Position numbers and translations under genes: made by a program. A stretch of DNA of 64,000 bases from Imbricaverruca yamaguchii (lineage: Eukaryota; Arthropoda; Thecostraca; Neoverrucidae), in contig JAOTOL010000971.1 of the NCBI GenBank assembly GCA_034440575.1, forward strand, positions 72,001 to 136,000. Reading direction: 5' to 3'. This document shows, one piece after another, positions 21,145-33,054 of the stretch. The notes under the pieces are model-generated. The model made no database searches. It had not been told where the DNA came from and saw nothing but the letters and a program-made list of their open reading frames with translations. The first letter of the stretch is position 1; every line of letters starts with the position of its first letter.

Positions 21145-22789
21145 TGAAGTCACCTAGGTAGGTCATGGAATATATAAATTGACACATCTTGGTGATACAA
21201 GCACGATGACAGTAATTTCAGCCTTCTAGCTTGATGCAGTGCAATATAATGCACAGAAATGTGTAGTGACCTCAGGTGACCTCAGACCTTGGTGAGGTCA
21301 CTGAGCAAAAATGTCAGTGGTAACATTGAGCATAGCTTCCATCTACATGCCACAACCATTGCGAGATCATTCCAAGCACAAATATGTGACCAGGAAACAT
21401 TTGTATATTTTACCATAGCCCTATAATGGGGAAGCCATGGCCGTGACCTGACTTAAGGTCACTGCTATGAAAAAACCTGATATACATATTATGGTCCCTG
21501 ATGAGATCATGACATGTTTGAAATCAATCACCAATTATTGTGGAAATTATGCCACCTAGAACTCCAAGTGTAGTTGAGTCCAGTCGCCTGATCTGGTGAC
21601 CTGACCTGAGATGACCCAGGATGAAAAATGTATGACAATATGTGGAAAAGACCAATGAACAGCTATGCGAGGTTTGGCCTTGCTAACCGATTGGTTTGGC
21701 GGAAAATGAGTAAAACTGGAGGGGGCAGATATCTTGCCCCCGGATGTGTGCAGGTTAAACATTACAAATATCATGGTTCACCATGATCTGTAGTTTTACA
21801 TTCTATTATTTTCAGGTAGATACCTATTAGGTTTGTAGGTACCTATGTACATGCCTACCTACTTCTTGTTTCCAGAAGCTGCTGTCTGCATTCATTCTGC
21901 ACTAATCAGCAGCACCGTAACCCACATGGGTTGACATGCTCTAAAACCCCAATAATTGTCATCACTAATCAGCAAATTACATCATTAAGTTATGATATAG
22001 TTACACACCATACATATGCATAACTGCAATGGTTGTATAGCATGTGTATGATGTGCAACCACACATGTTATTCATTATACACACTAGACCCTAGTTCTTT
22101 TTGTTCCATTTGAAACAAGGGAAGCTGCTTCAGCTGGATCCTGAACTGCTGCAAACTATTGAGTGTTGTCACTGATGGACTTGATGTTTTATGTAAGCAT
22201 TATGTAATTATAATAATATGTGCCATAGGCATACCTATGAATACTGTGTCACATAAATAGTCAAAATTGGATGTTTTAAACACAGTCCTATATGGAGGAC
22301 AAAAGTTTCAGTGCATTCCACAAGCCAGACCTTTACATTATCAAAACATAGCCTTACATAATCAAAAGATACAACTAACTTCCCTTGCATCCAAACTAAG
22401 CTGCAATGATATCCTCAACAGTGTAATTCCATGTGTGAACAATTTAAACCTTAGGCACACAGACAATTATTGAAAATGCATAATCTAGCATAGGCCAGTT
22501 GCTTTCTCAATTGCTTGTGCTGTTATCATCATGGAGAAATCCAGCAGCTCCACATATCAGTCAGAGTATGCTGGGTGATTCTGCCAACATCAGAAGACTC
22601 CACTCTAGTGATGAATCATTTCTGAAATAGGGTGGAATATACCACTCTGAATTAGAGTATCAGTGATATAACAGCACTGAATAGATATCTTTTCCAAAGA
22701 AGTATCATCATATTTCTTGATCTGTGGGTATGAAATCTCCATGCTTTGCTTCCAACAGTCTTGTGTATAATTATCATGCTTATGCTTAG

Positions 22790-22890
22790 GGAAGGGATGG
22801 CTGAGTGGTTAAGGTGGTGAACTCTGGATACCAAAGTCATGGATTCAAAAGCTAACACCACCCAGAACATTAACTGATCCTGTGGCCCAC
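22790..22890 (+). mobile_element. Decayed tRNA-Leu/Ser-like SINE head
   Basis: GGGATGGCTGAGTGGTTAAG (box A at 22798-22808), then TACCAAAGTCATGGATTC (box B-like at 22841-22850). It is homologous to the SINE at 60455-60585. Where that copy has GGTTCGACAC, this one has GGATTCAAAA; the lost CpG fits the CpG-poor segment around it. Confidence 0.6.
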
Positions 22891-24838
22891 CAGTGCAGGG
22901 TTAAAATATTGGTTTTTCATTAGGTGTGAGATGTCAAAATGAGCATAGCAGGATGTCGAAATTTGACATGCAATTAGTGTAATTAAAAAATATCTGATGC
23001 CTTTCAGACTAAACTTGGAGTTGATGGTGTAGGTGATTATGACTGGACCTTTGTCATTTGTTTTAAGATCCATAATTTAAGAAAAAATGTATTCGGGATC
23101 AGGAGAATAATAACTATGATGAACTGGTATTGTATCAAATATCACATAGGTCATCCCTTTACCAGAATTGCATTGCAAAATGTTTGTGTAACACCATTCC
23201 ATATTGAGGGCATGCACATGCTATTTATAAACAGGATACTGTTACGAAGCAGGCATAAATACTTCATATCAATGAGCAGGATGCTGATACTTCTTGAAGA
23301 AGGATGTCGGTTGAGTGTTCAGAAAGTGGAATAATTTATAACTGAGCAACTTTGATAAGCCTGCATATTGTATTCAATGCAGGGCTTCATAGCTTGCTGA
23401 ATAAGGACTTAAGGAGTGCTGGATGATACCGGGTTTCAGGATACTGGGTAGACTATCTGAATCAGAAGAGGCTCTGTGATACGGTTTTAGGAAATCTCCT
23501 GATCAGAGGTCATTGGTGCACCCCAACTACGGCATATTTGAATTGTTGAAGACCATCAGGATGTCTTCAGTTGAGTTCATGTTGATTTCATAATCAGCAG
23601 CTAGCAAGCAAGGATGCCACAAAAGCCATAGACAGGGAGGTCGATTTAACTTTCATTAGGTGGTATTTTCCACCCACTTTCTTCAAAAATTTCACACTGC
23701 ACCAGTGAAACAGTGTGGGCTGTGTCATTAGCCATAATTGTGTATAACATGTCATGAAGCATCCAATAAATTGTGCAAAAAGTATCATGAAACATCCAAA
23801 AACAATCATGCTTATTATTGTCATCACAGATTGTGATGCACAGCCATCTCCTCTTCATGGGTGCAAAATGGCCAAGGCAGTCAATGTTCCCAAAAACACC
23901 ATCATAGTACACTTTGATATATACAAATGAACTATATATTGTGATCTGCTATGAATGTTATCTGTCTAGATAGGCAGACTACTCTACCAGAGTTTGGCCT
24001 GGTACCAAGGTAGTGTTGTCAGTGTTAAGCTGGGTATTCCTAGCTGAGAGATCTCCAGAAATGAGCAAAAACATAACCTAATGAGTATGCTACTGGCTCA
24101 AAAGTGAGCTTGAAGAGGATGCACAATATTTCAGGCATGTTACAATGGCACATTTAACAAAAACTTAGGTGGTCCTCAGTATTCATGTGCATCTGATCAT
24201 GCATCCAGGTGTCCCCTGTTATGGATCACTTGAAAACAGTAAGAAATGTTATGTATACAAAATAATGAACCTGAGTTTTGGTAACTATATTTTGCTTTGG
24301 ATTTGGCATGTGAAGAAAAGTTGCAATGATGTTTTTAGTTATGTGATTAAGACAATGTGACCATTCATTTTTTGGCCAAATGTACATTTTTCATCTGGTA
24401 ACCAACAATAAACATGAATGCCTAGTTCCCTCAATTGCACAATTACATGCACAATTACCCTTCCAGCTTGAAAACGAATCACTTCATTAATGTATGGGTT
24501 GCTCCATGAATTGTGAGCCTGTTTTGCCTGCTAGCCTCCTTTCAACACATAATGCAAGTGCACCTGCAATGGAAGATGAGTGTCAAGACAGCTTACATTG
24601 AAGACAGTTAGTAAATATAGCAAGGCATGAAAGCATCATGATGACATGTGCCCAATGCAAAGTGAAGCATTCTCCCTATCATGGCTAACAATATAATTGG
24701 CTGAGATGCCACATAGAATGCATTGATGCCAGTCAAGCCTCCTGAGGATGTCCATTGAAGAGATCATGAGGGTCAGGATATGTTTTGCAATCCTTTTTTG
24801 TATTGAACTACATGGCATGTTTTTGCTCATCAGTGAAA

Positions 24839-24883
24839 CCCTGTAAGCCATTTTTCGGAGGTCCACAAAAATGGCTTACAGGG
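24839..24883. repeat. 17-bp perfect hairpin
   Basis: CCCTGTAAGCCATTTTT (24839-24855) is perfectly complementary to 24867-24883, with an 11-base loop. It stands alone in AT-rich, CpG-poor DNA. Confidence 0.92.
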
Positions 24884-25157
24884 TGGTTATTTAATATTAT
24901 TTCTCATGTTCACTGTTTGTCAATTCTTGTTTCAGGGGATACACCAACAGTTGTGGAATTGAAGTTTTGTGCTATGAGGTGGCTTCAATCCTTGTTCATT
25001 CCATTCTCAATCTGTATCTTATTGAACCCTTCCTTGGTTACCATGGAATCAAATGCATAAGTTTTCTTTTGATCACTTGTGAAAATATTTTAAAATATTT
25101 TCCAGATCATTGTACCTTTTCCGTCAGAGGTGTTCAAGTATTCCAGCCACCAGCGCG

Positions 25158-25164
25158 TATAAAT
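25158..25164 (+). promoter_or_regulatory. TATA box upstream of the GC-rich ORF
   Basis: TATAAAT in a GC-rich context (CAGCGCGTATAAATCGACAT), 144 bases upstream of the ATG at 25308 and just where CpG frequency jumps. Start of transcription would be expected near 25188, giving a ~120-base 5' UTR. Inferred from motif and position. Confidence 0.5.
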
Positions 25165-25307
25165 CGACATGGAGTAGGCATTTGCGCGGCATCTAGACAT
25201 ATTCTGACGAGCTCAATAGTCTTACTAGAAGGTGTTGCTGCCTGCTTCCTCCGCCGCCTCCATCCTCCCGCGGTCGGGACGGCCGGACGATCGCCGGCCG
25301 CCCCGCC

Positions 25308-26156
25308 ATGACGCGCTGGCGATCTGAGTACCGGCGCTCTCATCGCGGCTGCACGGGCGACCAGCTGCTGGCCACCTGGCAGGCCAACTTCAGCGAGCGC
25401 AACCACCTGCGCGCCGCCATGATGTCGTCGCACTTCGAGCTGGGTTCGCCGGCGGACGCGGCCAGCAGCAGCAACGGCAGCGACGAGGACGGCCTCCCGC
25501 CGACCGCACTGCGACGCCGCCACCTGGAGCTGACGTCGCCCCGGCCGGCCGGGCCCGGCGAGGCGGCGGCCTGGCCGATACCGGGCGGAACGGCGAGAAA
25601 CACGACCGGCCGGCCGAGGTCGGCGGTCCTGCCGGGCTGCGCGATCGACTCCCGACCGACCGGCGATCTGCGACCGTCGAGTACCGCCGCCGGAGCCGTC
25701 GAGACCCGCGTGCCGGACGCCGGCCGGCCGTGCGCGAGCGCCACCGCCGTCAGGTTCGCCGACGAGCCTACTCGGCCGCCGGCGGCGGTGGCGGGAGGCG
25801 CCGACCAGCGCTCGGACACGCGGCAGAAGCCGGCGACGTCCGCGCCGGCCGAGCGGCGACCGCCGTCGCCGTTCGCCGCCTTCGGCCACGCCGAGCGCGG
25901 CCGTGACGTTGGCGGCCAGCGCACGTTCAACGTGACGGCGCCGCCGGCGGAGGTGCACGACTCGGCGCGCGCCGCCGCCGCCGGCTGGCGCGCCCAGCAG
26001 CGGCGGGACTCGGCACTGGGCGACCTGTTGTCGGCCGGCCGGCCGCCGCCGCCGCGACTCACCCGCTGGACCACAGAGTACCAGCGCTGCTACTGCCTGC
26101 CACTGCAGCTGCGCTGCCATACGGCCGCCACTCGAGAAGGCCTGCGGGGCACCTAG
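25308..26156 (+). CDS. 282-aa GC-rich ORF with terminal Trp-x-x-Glu-Tyr motifs; possible microtubule-binding protein
   Basis: A single open frame from an ATG in good context (CCCCGCCATGACG) to TAG at 26154, in a CpG-rich island. A related short motif stands at both ends: TRWRSEYRRSHRG (residues 2-14) and TRWTTEYQRCYC (about 254-265). Short W/S/T-EYQR motifs occur in the MDM1 and MAP6/SAXO microtubule-associated families, so this is a tentative lead only. The middle is rich in Pro, Ala, Arg and Ser and looks disordered. There is no signal peptide or membrane segment. The opposite strand is also open for 328 codons, a common effect in GC-rich DNA; I prefer the plus strand because of the TATA box, start context and motif pair. 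It could be only a first exon of a longer gene. Confidence 0.5.
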   Translation: MTRWRSEYRRSHRGCTGDQLLATWQANFSERNHLRAAMMSSHFELGSPADAASSSNGSDEDGLPPTALRRRHLELTSPRPAGPGEAAAWPIPGGTARNTTGRPRSAVLPGCAIDSRPTGDLRPSSTAAGAVETRVPDAGRPCASATAVRFADEPTRPPAAVAGGADQRSDTRQKPATSAPAERRPPSPFAAFGHAERGRDVGGQRTFNVTAPPAEVHDSARAAAAGWRAQQRRDSALGDLLSAGRPPPPRLTRWTTEYQRCYCLPLQLRCHTAATREGLRGT

Positions 26157-29100
26157 CTGCGCTGCCGACGATGGCGACTACGGCGACTACCACGGCTGTG
26201 TCCGGCAGCTACCTTGCGCGTCTACGGCGGTGGCGAGGCGCGTCTGACGACCGCCGGCACCGGCCGGACGCGGAGGGGCATGCCGCCGATGGTGTTGGTC
26301 CGCGGGACGGTGATTCTGACTCGGTCCGATGGTGATCGGATGGTGCGCCCCAGTGCGGTCTTCAGTGCCCTGTGGAGCAGCACACCCGTAGACCAGAGAC
26401 ACGTGCCCGCGACACCAAAAATCAGCCGCCGTGATGTTGCCACGTCGACCGACATACCTACTCGTCATAACCGATTATCTGAGCTGAATGTGAAGCTGTA
26501 CCGTCCATTGGTGGCTGGCGAATGTGGCGTGTCTCCCACCGAATGGAGCGTGCGATGGTGACCTGCCGGTTTATCAGCGCAAGTCAATTGTATCGTCTGG
26601 GTATTCCCGACTGTTGCGTGTAACCGTGGCAGGGTTGACAAGTCTTCTACGTGGCGTGCACTGATGGTTGACAGTTTATTCAGCACATTATGTGGTGACT
26701 GAGAAACACGAAGATAGGTACGCTATCCTATTTTAAGTCAATACTTGTTTGATATCAATAGTTTTACATATTGTCACATTTTGAATTATTCAAGGATTTT
26801 GTTGGCTGATTAGCCAGGGGAAGTATTCCTTGAGACTTCTTTGGACAGGCCAAAGATATCGTCAGAAAAAATGACTAGTGGTGTTCAGAGATAAGTGGAA
26901 AATAATTGTGTTTTCCCTTCAAAACAGTCCTGCATATTGATGCACTTAGCACTTGCTTTTGCGGCCTGCTTCTACATCCACCACTGCATTTAGGAAAACA
27001 ATGTAAAGTTGTATGATAACTTTTTATCGCAAGTGAAAACAATATGTATATGTCCTACTCAGGGTTTGAAAAATAGGCTACTCCTAGACTTGGCATCTAG
27101 AACATTATCCTCCCTAGCAAAGTTTTCTCTCATGTTTCACATTTGGAGGTTCAATTGTTTGGAGGTTCAATTGTAATGTTTGATAGTGAACTGTTCTGAG
27201 GTAAAGTGCCCAGGGTTCACTGATAAGTGCAAACTGATATTTGTCTGATATGTGGTAAGTGTCACGGATGTTTTTAGTTATATCCCCAAATGACTCATTG
27301 CACATTGCACTCTCTTTTCGAGCACTTAGTAGGTTGCTTTTACCCCACTAAGACTGCTTGCATTGGAGTGGTTTTCATTGCGTGATTTCAGCTGCTCTGG
27401 GTATTACTGCATCTTGAAATCTGCGAAACACGAGTTCCCTTTAAGCTAGTGGTGCTTCCAAAAATATTTTATGTCTATGATCAGCATCTTCCATCACAAT
27501 GATATTGTGATGTCTATATCATTCATGTCTGTCGATGCCATTAACATAGATAACATCATTTCTCTCACCACTCGTTGCATCAGTGCAATTTCTGCTGTAG
27601 TCATGGCGTCTGCCACCACCAGTTTTACTAATAGTAAAGTGCAATGGATGCAACCTACATTGATTAACGCAGGTATCTCATTGACAAATCATCCATGTCA
27701 TTAACCACATGAATTCATATTCATCAAGCATTTCATTATTTGTATTTTACCACATCATAGTTCGAATTTATTTATACTATTAACAGATGAGGTTATGTGT
27801 ATTTTATCACATCACAGTTCGAATTGATTTGTAATATTAGCAGATAGAGCGCAATATGTCCTGGCTGACGATGTGCTTCTCGTCGACAAAGCTGTTGGCC
27901 ATGTCACGTGATCTCCGGCCGCCTTAGCTGGGCCGACGCCGCAGAAGATGGAGCAGTATGGCGCCGGTGCCGGCGTTTTCTGACTGTGTCATCAGTTTGC
28001 CGTTCAGAACGCGTCAAATGGTGTGTGCCACTGCCACTGCTGTGATATCCGCGAATCTCTCGGAATCTATTCTGAGGTCTGATTCTGCTGGAAACTTGAA
28101 TCGGAGAAATTATCTCCGTGTTACGTGGGATTGTAGGGGAAACATGCTATGCGAACGGATAGCACAGGTGCTGATTCCAGTGTGCGTTCGTCCAATCATG
28201 TCTGTGAGTCTAGGAATCGAGCTGTTTTGTACGCTTTTAATAACGAATCGGTGACTCGCTCGTTGCCCATGAGGACCGCGGCATGGGTGAGGTAGTTGTG
28301 CACGTTATCTCACCTCGTACTGGAGGATTGTCTTGCTTTGCGGTGTGCGAGTCGACTAGCGATTGGTTTGTGGTTAGCATCGTAGATCGCACACAATGTT
28401 GAAGTTGGCGATAGTCTTAACGCCAAGGATGATTTTAGCGCGGTGGGTATCATTACTATCGGTACATAGGTTATCACTGAAATGTGGCTGACAACGCCAT
28501 GTGTTAATCCAGCTACGTTTCGGCATGCCCGATTTGTGACTTGCGGTATCCGAAGGGTTAACGTGATTATACCTGTGCTACTTTGGGTCTGGTCGGTTAC
28601 CGTAATAGATGCGAATCGATGCCCGCAAGAGAATGCAACCTACCGTCGTACGCACTTCGGACTTGAACTGCTCATGCATTGATCGATCTTCCAACAACTA
28701 TGCAGGGTGATGCTGTTTTCAGCGTCGTCTTACCATACTTGTTTGTATGGCATGGAATATTATGCATGTCGTGTTCGTACTAACGTGTTTCAATGTAATT
28801 GACAAGGGAAGGGTGTGCTGGGCAAGTGTGTATTGCGGCGTGCAACCTGTTTGGTGAATGACTACTGTGTCATGGTTCGTACGTATATGTGGTCTCACAG
28901 TGGAAGTGTAATTATCGCACTGGATACAATGTCCAAGCACTAACCACGCTGTGTTTATTCTGACGCTACACGGTATCTGGACGCGGTGTGTTCGTGACAC
29001 ACGTACGTCGCTGCACCGTCCGAGCTGGCAGGCACAGTGAGCTTGAGCTTGGAGACCTTTTGAGTTTGAGGATCCCGCCTGTTGGGCCGAGCCATTCCTG

Positions 29101-30930
29101 TAACTGCTGAAGTTAACATGCCGATGTCCGGCTCGACGATGGGCCGGATTAACGGACAGAACTGGAACATGCTATACAAAAAAAAAATTGTTGGGCTGCC
29201 ATTAGCCTGTGTTGTAGTAGGATGGGCAAGGCAACTCGAAGTTTGCCGCCATCCACCTCCCGGGTGTTAATTTGCTATTTTAGTAATGCTACATAATATA
29301 ACGCTCGCGAATTAGTATGTCGGCCTTTTCATGAGATTCTCTTCACATATTCCAACTGAACGATGCGCACACTCATCTTAGCCAGTGTAACATGCTTTCT
29401 CTTGAAATATTATTCACTGTGAACAAGGATTAACATCGAGGGCCTTCGTCGGCGCTTAGATGCGAGGAACGAGTCATCGCCTAGTGCGGGAGCTGACCAT
29501 GTGATAATGGCTCTCCGGCATCTATGCATCGAACAAATAACCCGTGGCGGGAGCGTTCGCTCCTGCTCCTGTTCGCTACGGCTGAAAAAGAAATCGATGC
29601 TACTCGAAATTGGGTAGAGTATTGTGTAACACCATGTACTGTGGGAGGAAAATTTAAAGGCCCCTCTGTCCCGCGTCCAACTGACGGCTCGAGATGGACG
29701 AATCCGGGAGGGGAGGGAAGGGCGTTGAGCATCAGCTGGAATTCTGTGCTTAGTGTGCTGACTTCGGAAGGTGCACAACCGGGGGCTTCCCGAGCCGCAT
29801 GAAATCCCCGTTTTGTTTTGTTTTGCTTGCTTTTGTAAAAAAAAGAGGGAGATGGTGACTCAGTCCCGCTGTAATTATAGCAGCACGCAATGAGACGCTT
29901 CCAAATTTATAGCATCGCTCAGCCAATGATAATTATCGTCGGCGAATGGAATGATGGAGCTGTGAGTTGGGGAGCAGCCCCATGTGAACGCCAAGCCGCT
30001 CTGCTACGGCGGCAGTGATGCAAACCGGGGAGAAAGAAGTGCTCCGGGTGGTAAACGGCCTCGAAATGCGGCCGCGACTAAGACGGCGGTGCCGCCTCTG
30101 GATGAGAAAGGTAATGACGTAAGTGGTGCAAATTTGCTAATGTACCAGCTGCGTTGCTACTCGGGACATGTAAGCTGGCATCGAAATATGTAAATATTAA
30201 GCAAAATAAGCCTTTTCCGTGATCAACCGCAGTTATTCATGATGCCATTCAGTGGTCTATGTTCGCAACGTACGTCAAAACACTGGTGCTCTTTCTTCGT
30301 TCCAGTGGGAAATCAAACGTTGATCATAATGTTGATTATTGCGCTTACGTATACCATGATTGCTCTGGAATGCTGATTAACAATATGTTGGCAAATATAT
30401 TCTACGACGTTCAGGTATGATAATGGGACTTCTCTGGAATCCTCTGGGAAGTGTATGGTGGGGAACCGGGAGGTGTCAGATGCGCCCTGGAGGCTTTACA
30501 CCATGAAACAAATTAAACGGTGATTAAATTTCAGGATTCTGTACTCACATTTGTAGTCTGCATCGGATTTAGCTTGCCACGGCAAGAGAAACTCATGGAA
30601 CTGTGCATTTTGCGTGTGAGTTCTGTCGGCTGCTACTCAAAATATGCCTAACTCCGTCGACCCAGAGTTAATTTACGGTAGTCAACAAAGTTACGAACTA
30701 TGCCCTGCTATGCAAGTCGAAGAAACCTGGCGCTGCTAGGTATGCGTAAATAGATCAAGCTTCGGAAGTTCTTGCCGCCACAGAAGTTGGTTTTAGAGGC
30801 GCAATGTATGCGGCGTGCTGCATTCTCTGCATATGCTTGTGGAGGAAATTGTTTCGAGATCGGCAAATGAACTTAGTGCAGGTTTCGGCGTCGAACTTTG
30901 CTCGATGCTTAGCTTACAGAGCTGCAGCAC
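26157..30930. other. Downstream flank and unrecognised intergenic DNA
   Basis: 26157-26560 stays GC-rich and may be 3' UTR or intron of the ORF at 25308. The rest shows no exon, RNA gene or strong repeat that I can support. ORFs of up to 122 codons at 27958-28254, 29410-29778 and 29984-30193 have no recognisable motif. A pure A run lies at 29177-29187 and C/T-rich runs are few. Confidence 0.4.
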
Positions 30931-31344
30931 TTAATACGCGCCCTGGAGAGGGGGGGGGGGGCGAAATCCGCCCACCCCTCCGGTTTTTCGTAGATAACTC
31001 AGTTGTCTATCGGCCGGTATCTCTTATATCGGCCGGTAAAATCTGGAGTTCAGATTTTACCGGCCGATATACGCCATTGTTTGTGTACCTGCTTAAAAAT
31101 GACCGGTGCGTTGTTAAAGTAAGAAAAACAAAAATGGACCGAACATTTTTCGAGTTAGGGGTCGGTAAAGTAAAAAAAAAAACAGTGCCAGACCACAAAT
31201 ATCGGCGCTGATGCGCTTCCCGTATATTGGCAAAAAGGAAATGTTCTTCGAAACACTAGCGACTTGTTTGATGTATATTGTTATGCTACATTGTTTCAAA
31301 GTCATGTCAGGTCACCGAGGTCGTCAGGTCAAGTTCATGACAGG
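30931..31344 (+). mobile_element. TTAA-ended transposon, truncated copy
   Basis: It starts TTAATACGCGCCCTGGAGAG, followed by a G run, CGAAATCCGCCC, TATCGGCCGGTA motifs, GAGTTAGGGGTCGGTAAAG and CGCTTCCCGTATATTGGCAA. It stops at about 31344, where a second copy of the family begins, so the two stand head to tail. An internal 20-bp hairpin lies at 31026-31070. Confidence 0.75.
31026..31070. repeat. 20-bp perfect hairpin
   Basis: ATATCGGCCGGTAAAATCTG (31026-31045) is perfectly complementary to 31051-31070 with a 5-base loop. The single arm motif ATATACGCCAT..TCGGCCGGTA occurs in other copies of the TTAA-ended family, so this looks like a local inverted duplication within one copy. Confidence 0.92.
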
Positions 31345-32303
31345 TTAGCACACGCCCTGGAGGGGTGGAAGGCGAAATCCGCTCACGCCTCCGATTTTTC
31401 GTACATCACTCCATATTGTACCGGTCGATATACGCCATTTTGTTCGTACCTACTTGGAAATGATAGGCGCATTGCTTAAAGTAGGCAAAAGGAAAATCGG
31501 CCGGGAAGTTTTTAAGTTAGGGGCCGTTAAAGTAAAAACAATTCGCAGCGCCAGACCACAAAAGTCGGCGCTGATACGCTTCCCGTATATTGGCAAAAGG
31601 ACTGTTCTTGACAATACTATGACTTGTTTGATGCATATTGCTATGCTATATAATTTAAAAGTCATGTTAGGTCGCCGAGGTCATCATGACAAGCTAATGG
31701 AACCAAACTTGGTCAACTGGAATGTTGTCATAAATGGAAATGACTCATGCGATTGATGTAGCATTGCATGTTATTCCCTACACATCCGGAAATATATTGT
31801 CTATCATTGTGTACCTAAGCGTTTCTACACTTTATTCATGTATTTCACCCCTTTCTTTGCGAAGCCGATTGTGCCGAGCCGCCTAACGGAGCAGTCGGGT
31901 GGGCAGCCCGGTTCCGGTAACTTGAGCAGGTAATGACCTGATAAAGTGCTTGTATATAGGTGATCTAAGGTCAAACGGCGTATCTGGCATCTGCATTGCA
32001 TCATTAGTAATGTCGGGAACATCTTTAATGCCAATGCTTGGACATGTAAACACAATCACACCGATCCATAACAATGACAAGCCAAGCCACGCAAAGCCAG
32101 AAAATTGTGCTATTTTGACCTCATTTGACCTTGAAGATATTGACCTAAGGTCACGGAATTTGCACACAATAGAGTTAACTATCGTGCCCATCTACCCTGC
32201 GAATTGTGTTTCTCTAGCCGTAATAGGAGCCAAGATCTTAGGGTGTGAATTCCGCCCCCTCCAGTGTACGTAATTTTCAGAGGCCCTCCAGGGCGCGTGT
32301 TAA
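31345..32303 (+). mobile_element. TTAA-ended transposon, full-length copy (~0.96 kb)
   Basis: It begins TTAGCACACGCCCTGGAGGG and ends CCCTCCAGGGCGCGTGTTAA, so the termini are inverted repeats and abut TTAA-like sites. The interior is the same as 15543-16366. No transposase ORF is present, so it is non-autonomous. A TTAA target would fit the piggyBac superfamily, but the usual CCY start after TTAA is not seen, so this stays open. It carries TGACCTTGA at 32126-32134. Confidence 0.8.
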
Positions 32304-32904
32304 GCTGTGCACAACTGCGATAGTCGACAGTACATCCTCTCCTTAATTGCATGCAACTCAACAACTCCGAATTCCGAAATGTGTACGAACTCCGGTTTAG
32401 TTTCCATTCTCCAATTGTGTGAATGCGATCGGCAATAAGCATCTCTCATGACCACCATTGTCCTGGCCACCACTGATGTCCGTGGATGGTACGTGGATAC
32501 CATTATCAATCGGGTAGGTTCCCGTGACACATTTTTGTATCGTCGAAGGCTGTCGCAAGCTGTCGTCCAGCATTCTCACGCTCATTTTCATGGCGAGGCC
32601 GGTCATTATGCTGTGTTGAAATGCGCTGTAGTCGATGGGATGTCCGTAACACTGCCACTTTCAAGAAGTTCACGGCGGATTTATGGCGCGTAAACAGCCG
32701 CGTCGTTCGTTGTGTCGCTGTACGGTCTGTAACAATGTACGCAGCACGATCGCCGGTACAAGTGGCGCTAGTCAGCAATGTGTCACGCTCTCAGACCGAA
32801 ACGTCTCACAGCTCCCAGCTGCAATCTCCACGTCGCCAGCAACTTCGCTTTTGCTTGGATACGCTTAATGCCATCTTCAAGTGGGAATTGTCGGTACACA
32901 ACGT

Positions 32905-33050
32905 TGAATAAGCGGCCGAAGTTCGCGTGGCTAACGTTCGCAGCATTAACTTCGCATGGCTGTATTTTGCATGACAATTTTCATATGGTTAAGATTCGTA
33001 CGGTCAAATTTCGCATAGCAAAAGTTTCCCATGATTAATCTTCATATCGT
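32905..33050 (+). repeat. Degenerate 17-18-bp repeat (TTCGCATGGCTAA-like)
   Basis: A run of loose copies: AAGTTCGCGTGGCTAACG, TTCGCAGCATTAAC, TTCGCATGGCTGTATT, then CATATGGTTAAGATTCGTAC. About eight units with much divergence. It resembles in style the arrays at 19549 and 47930. Confidence 0.6.
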
Positions 33051-33054
33051 ATGC

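Larger units (their letters stand above)
20640..25130. other. CpG-depleted segment without recognised genes
   Basis: By eye only about 20-25 CpG dinucleotides occur in 4.5 kb, with TG and CA in excess, against several per 60 bases in most of the window. The change at about 25,130 is abrupt. No exon is recognised. It carries a decayed SINE (22790-22880), TCAAGGTCA motifs at 21109-21117 and 21136-21144, and a perfect hairpin at 24839-24883. The likely cause is germline cytosine methylation, as in methylated gene bodies of invertebrates; a segment of different origin is the alternative. Confidence 0.6.

Noticed and set aside
25134..26120. 328-codon minus-strand ORF over the GC-rich island
   Set aside because: GC-rich DNA lacks stops on both strands. 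The plus strand has a TATA box, a good start context and paired motifs, so the minus ORF is treated as a shadow, though not fully excluded.
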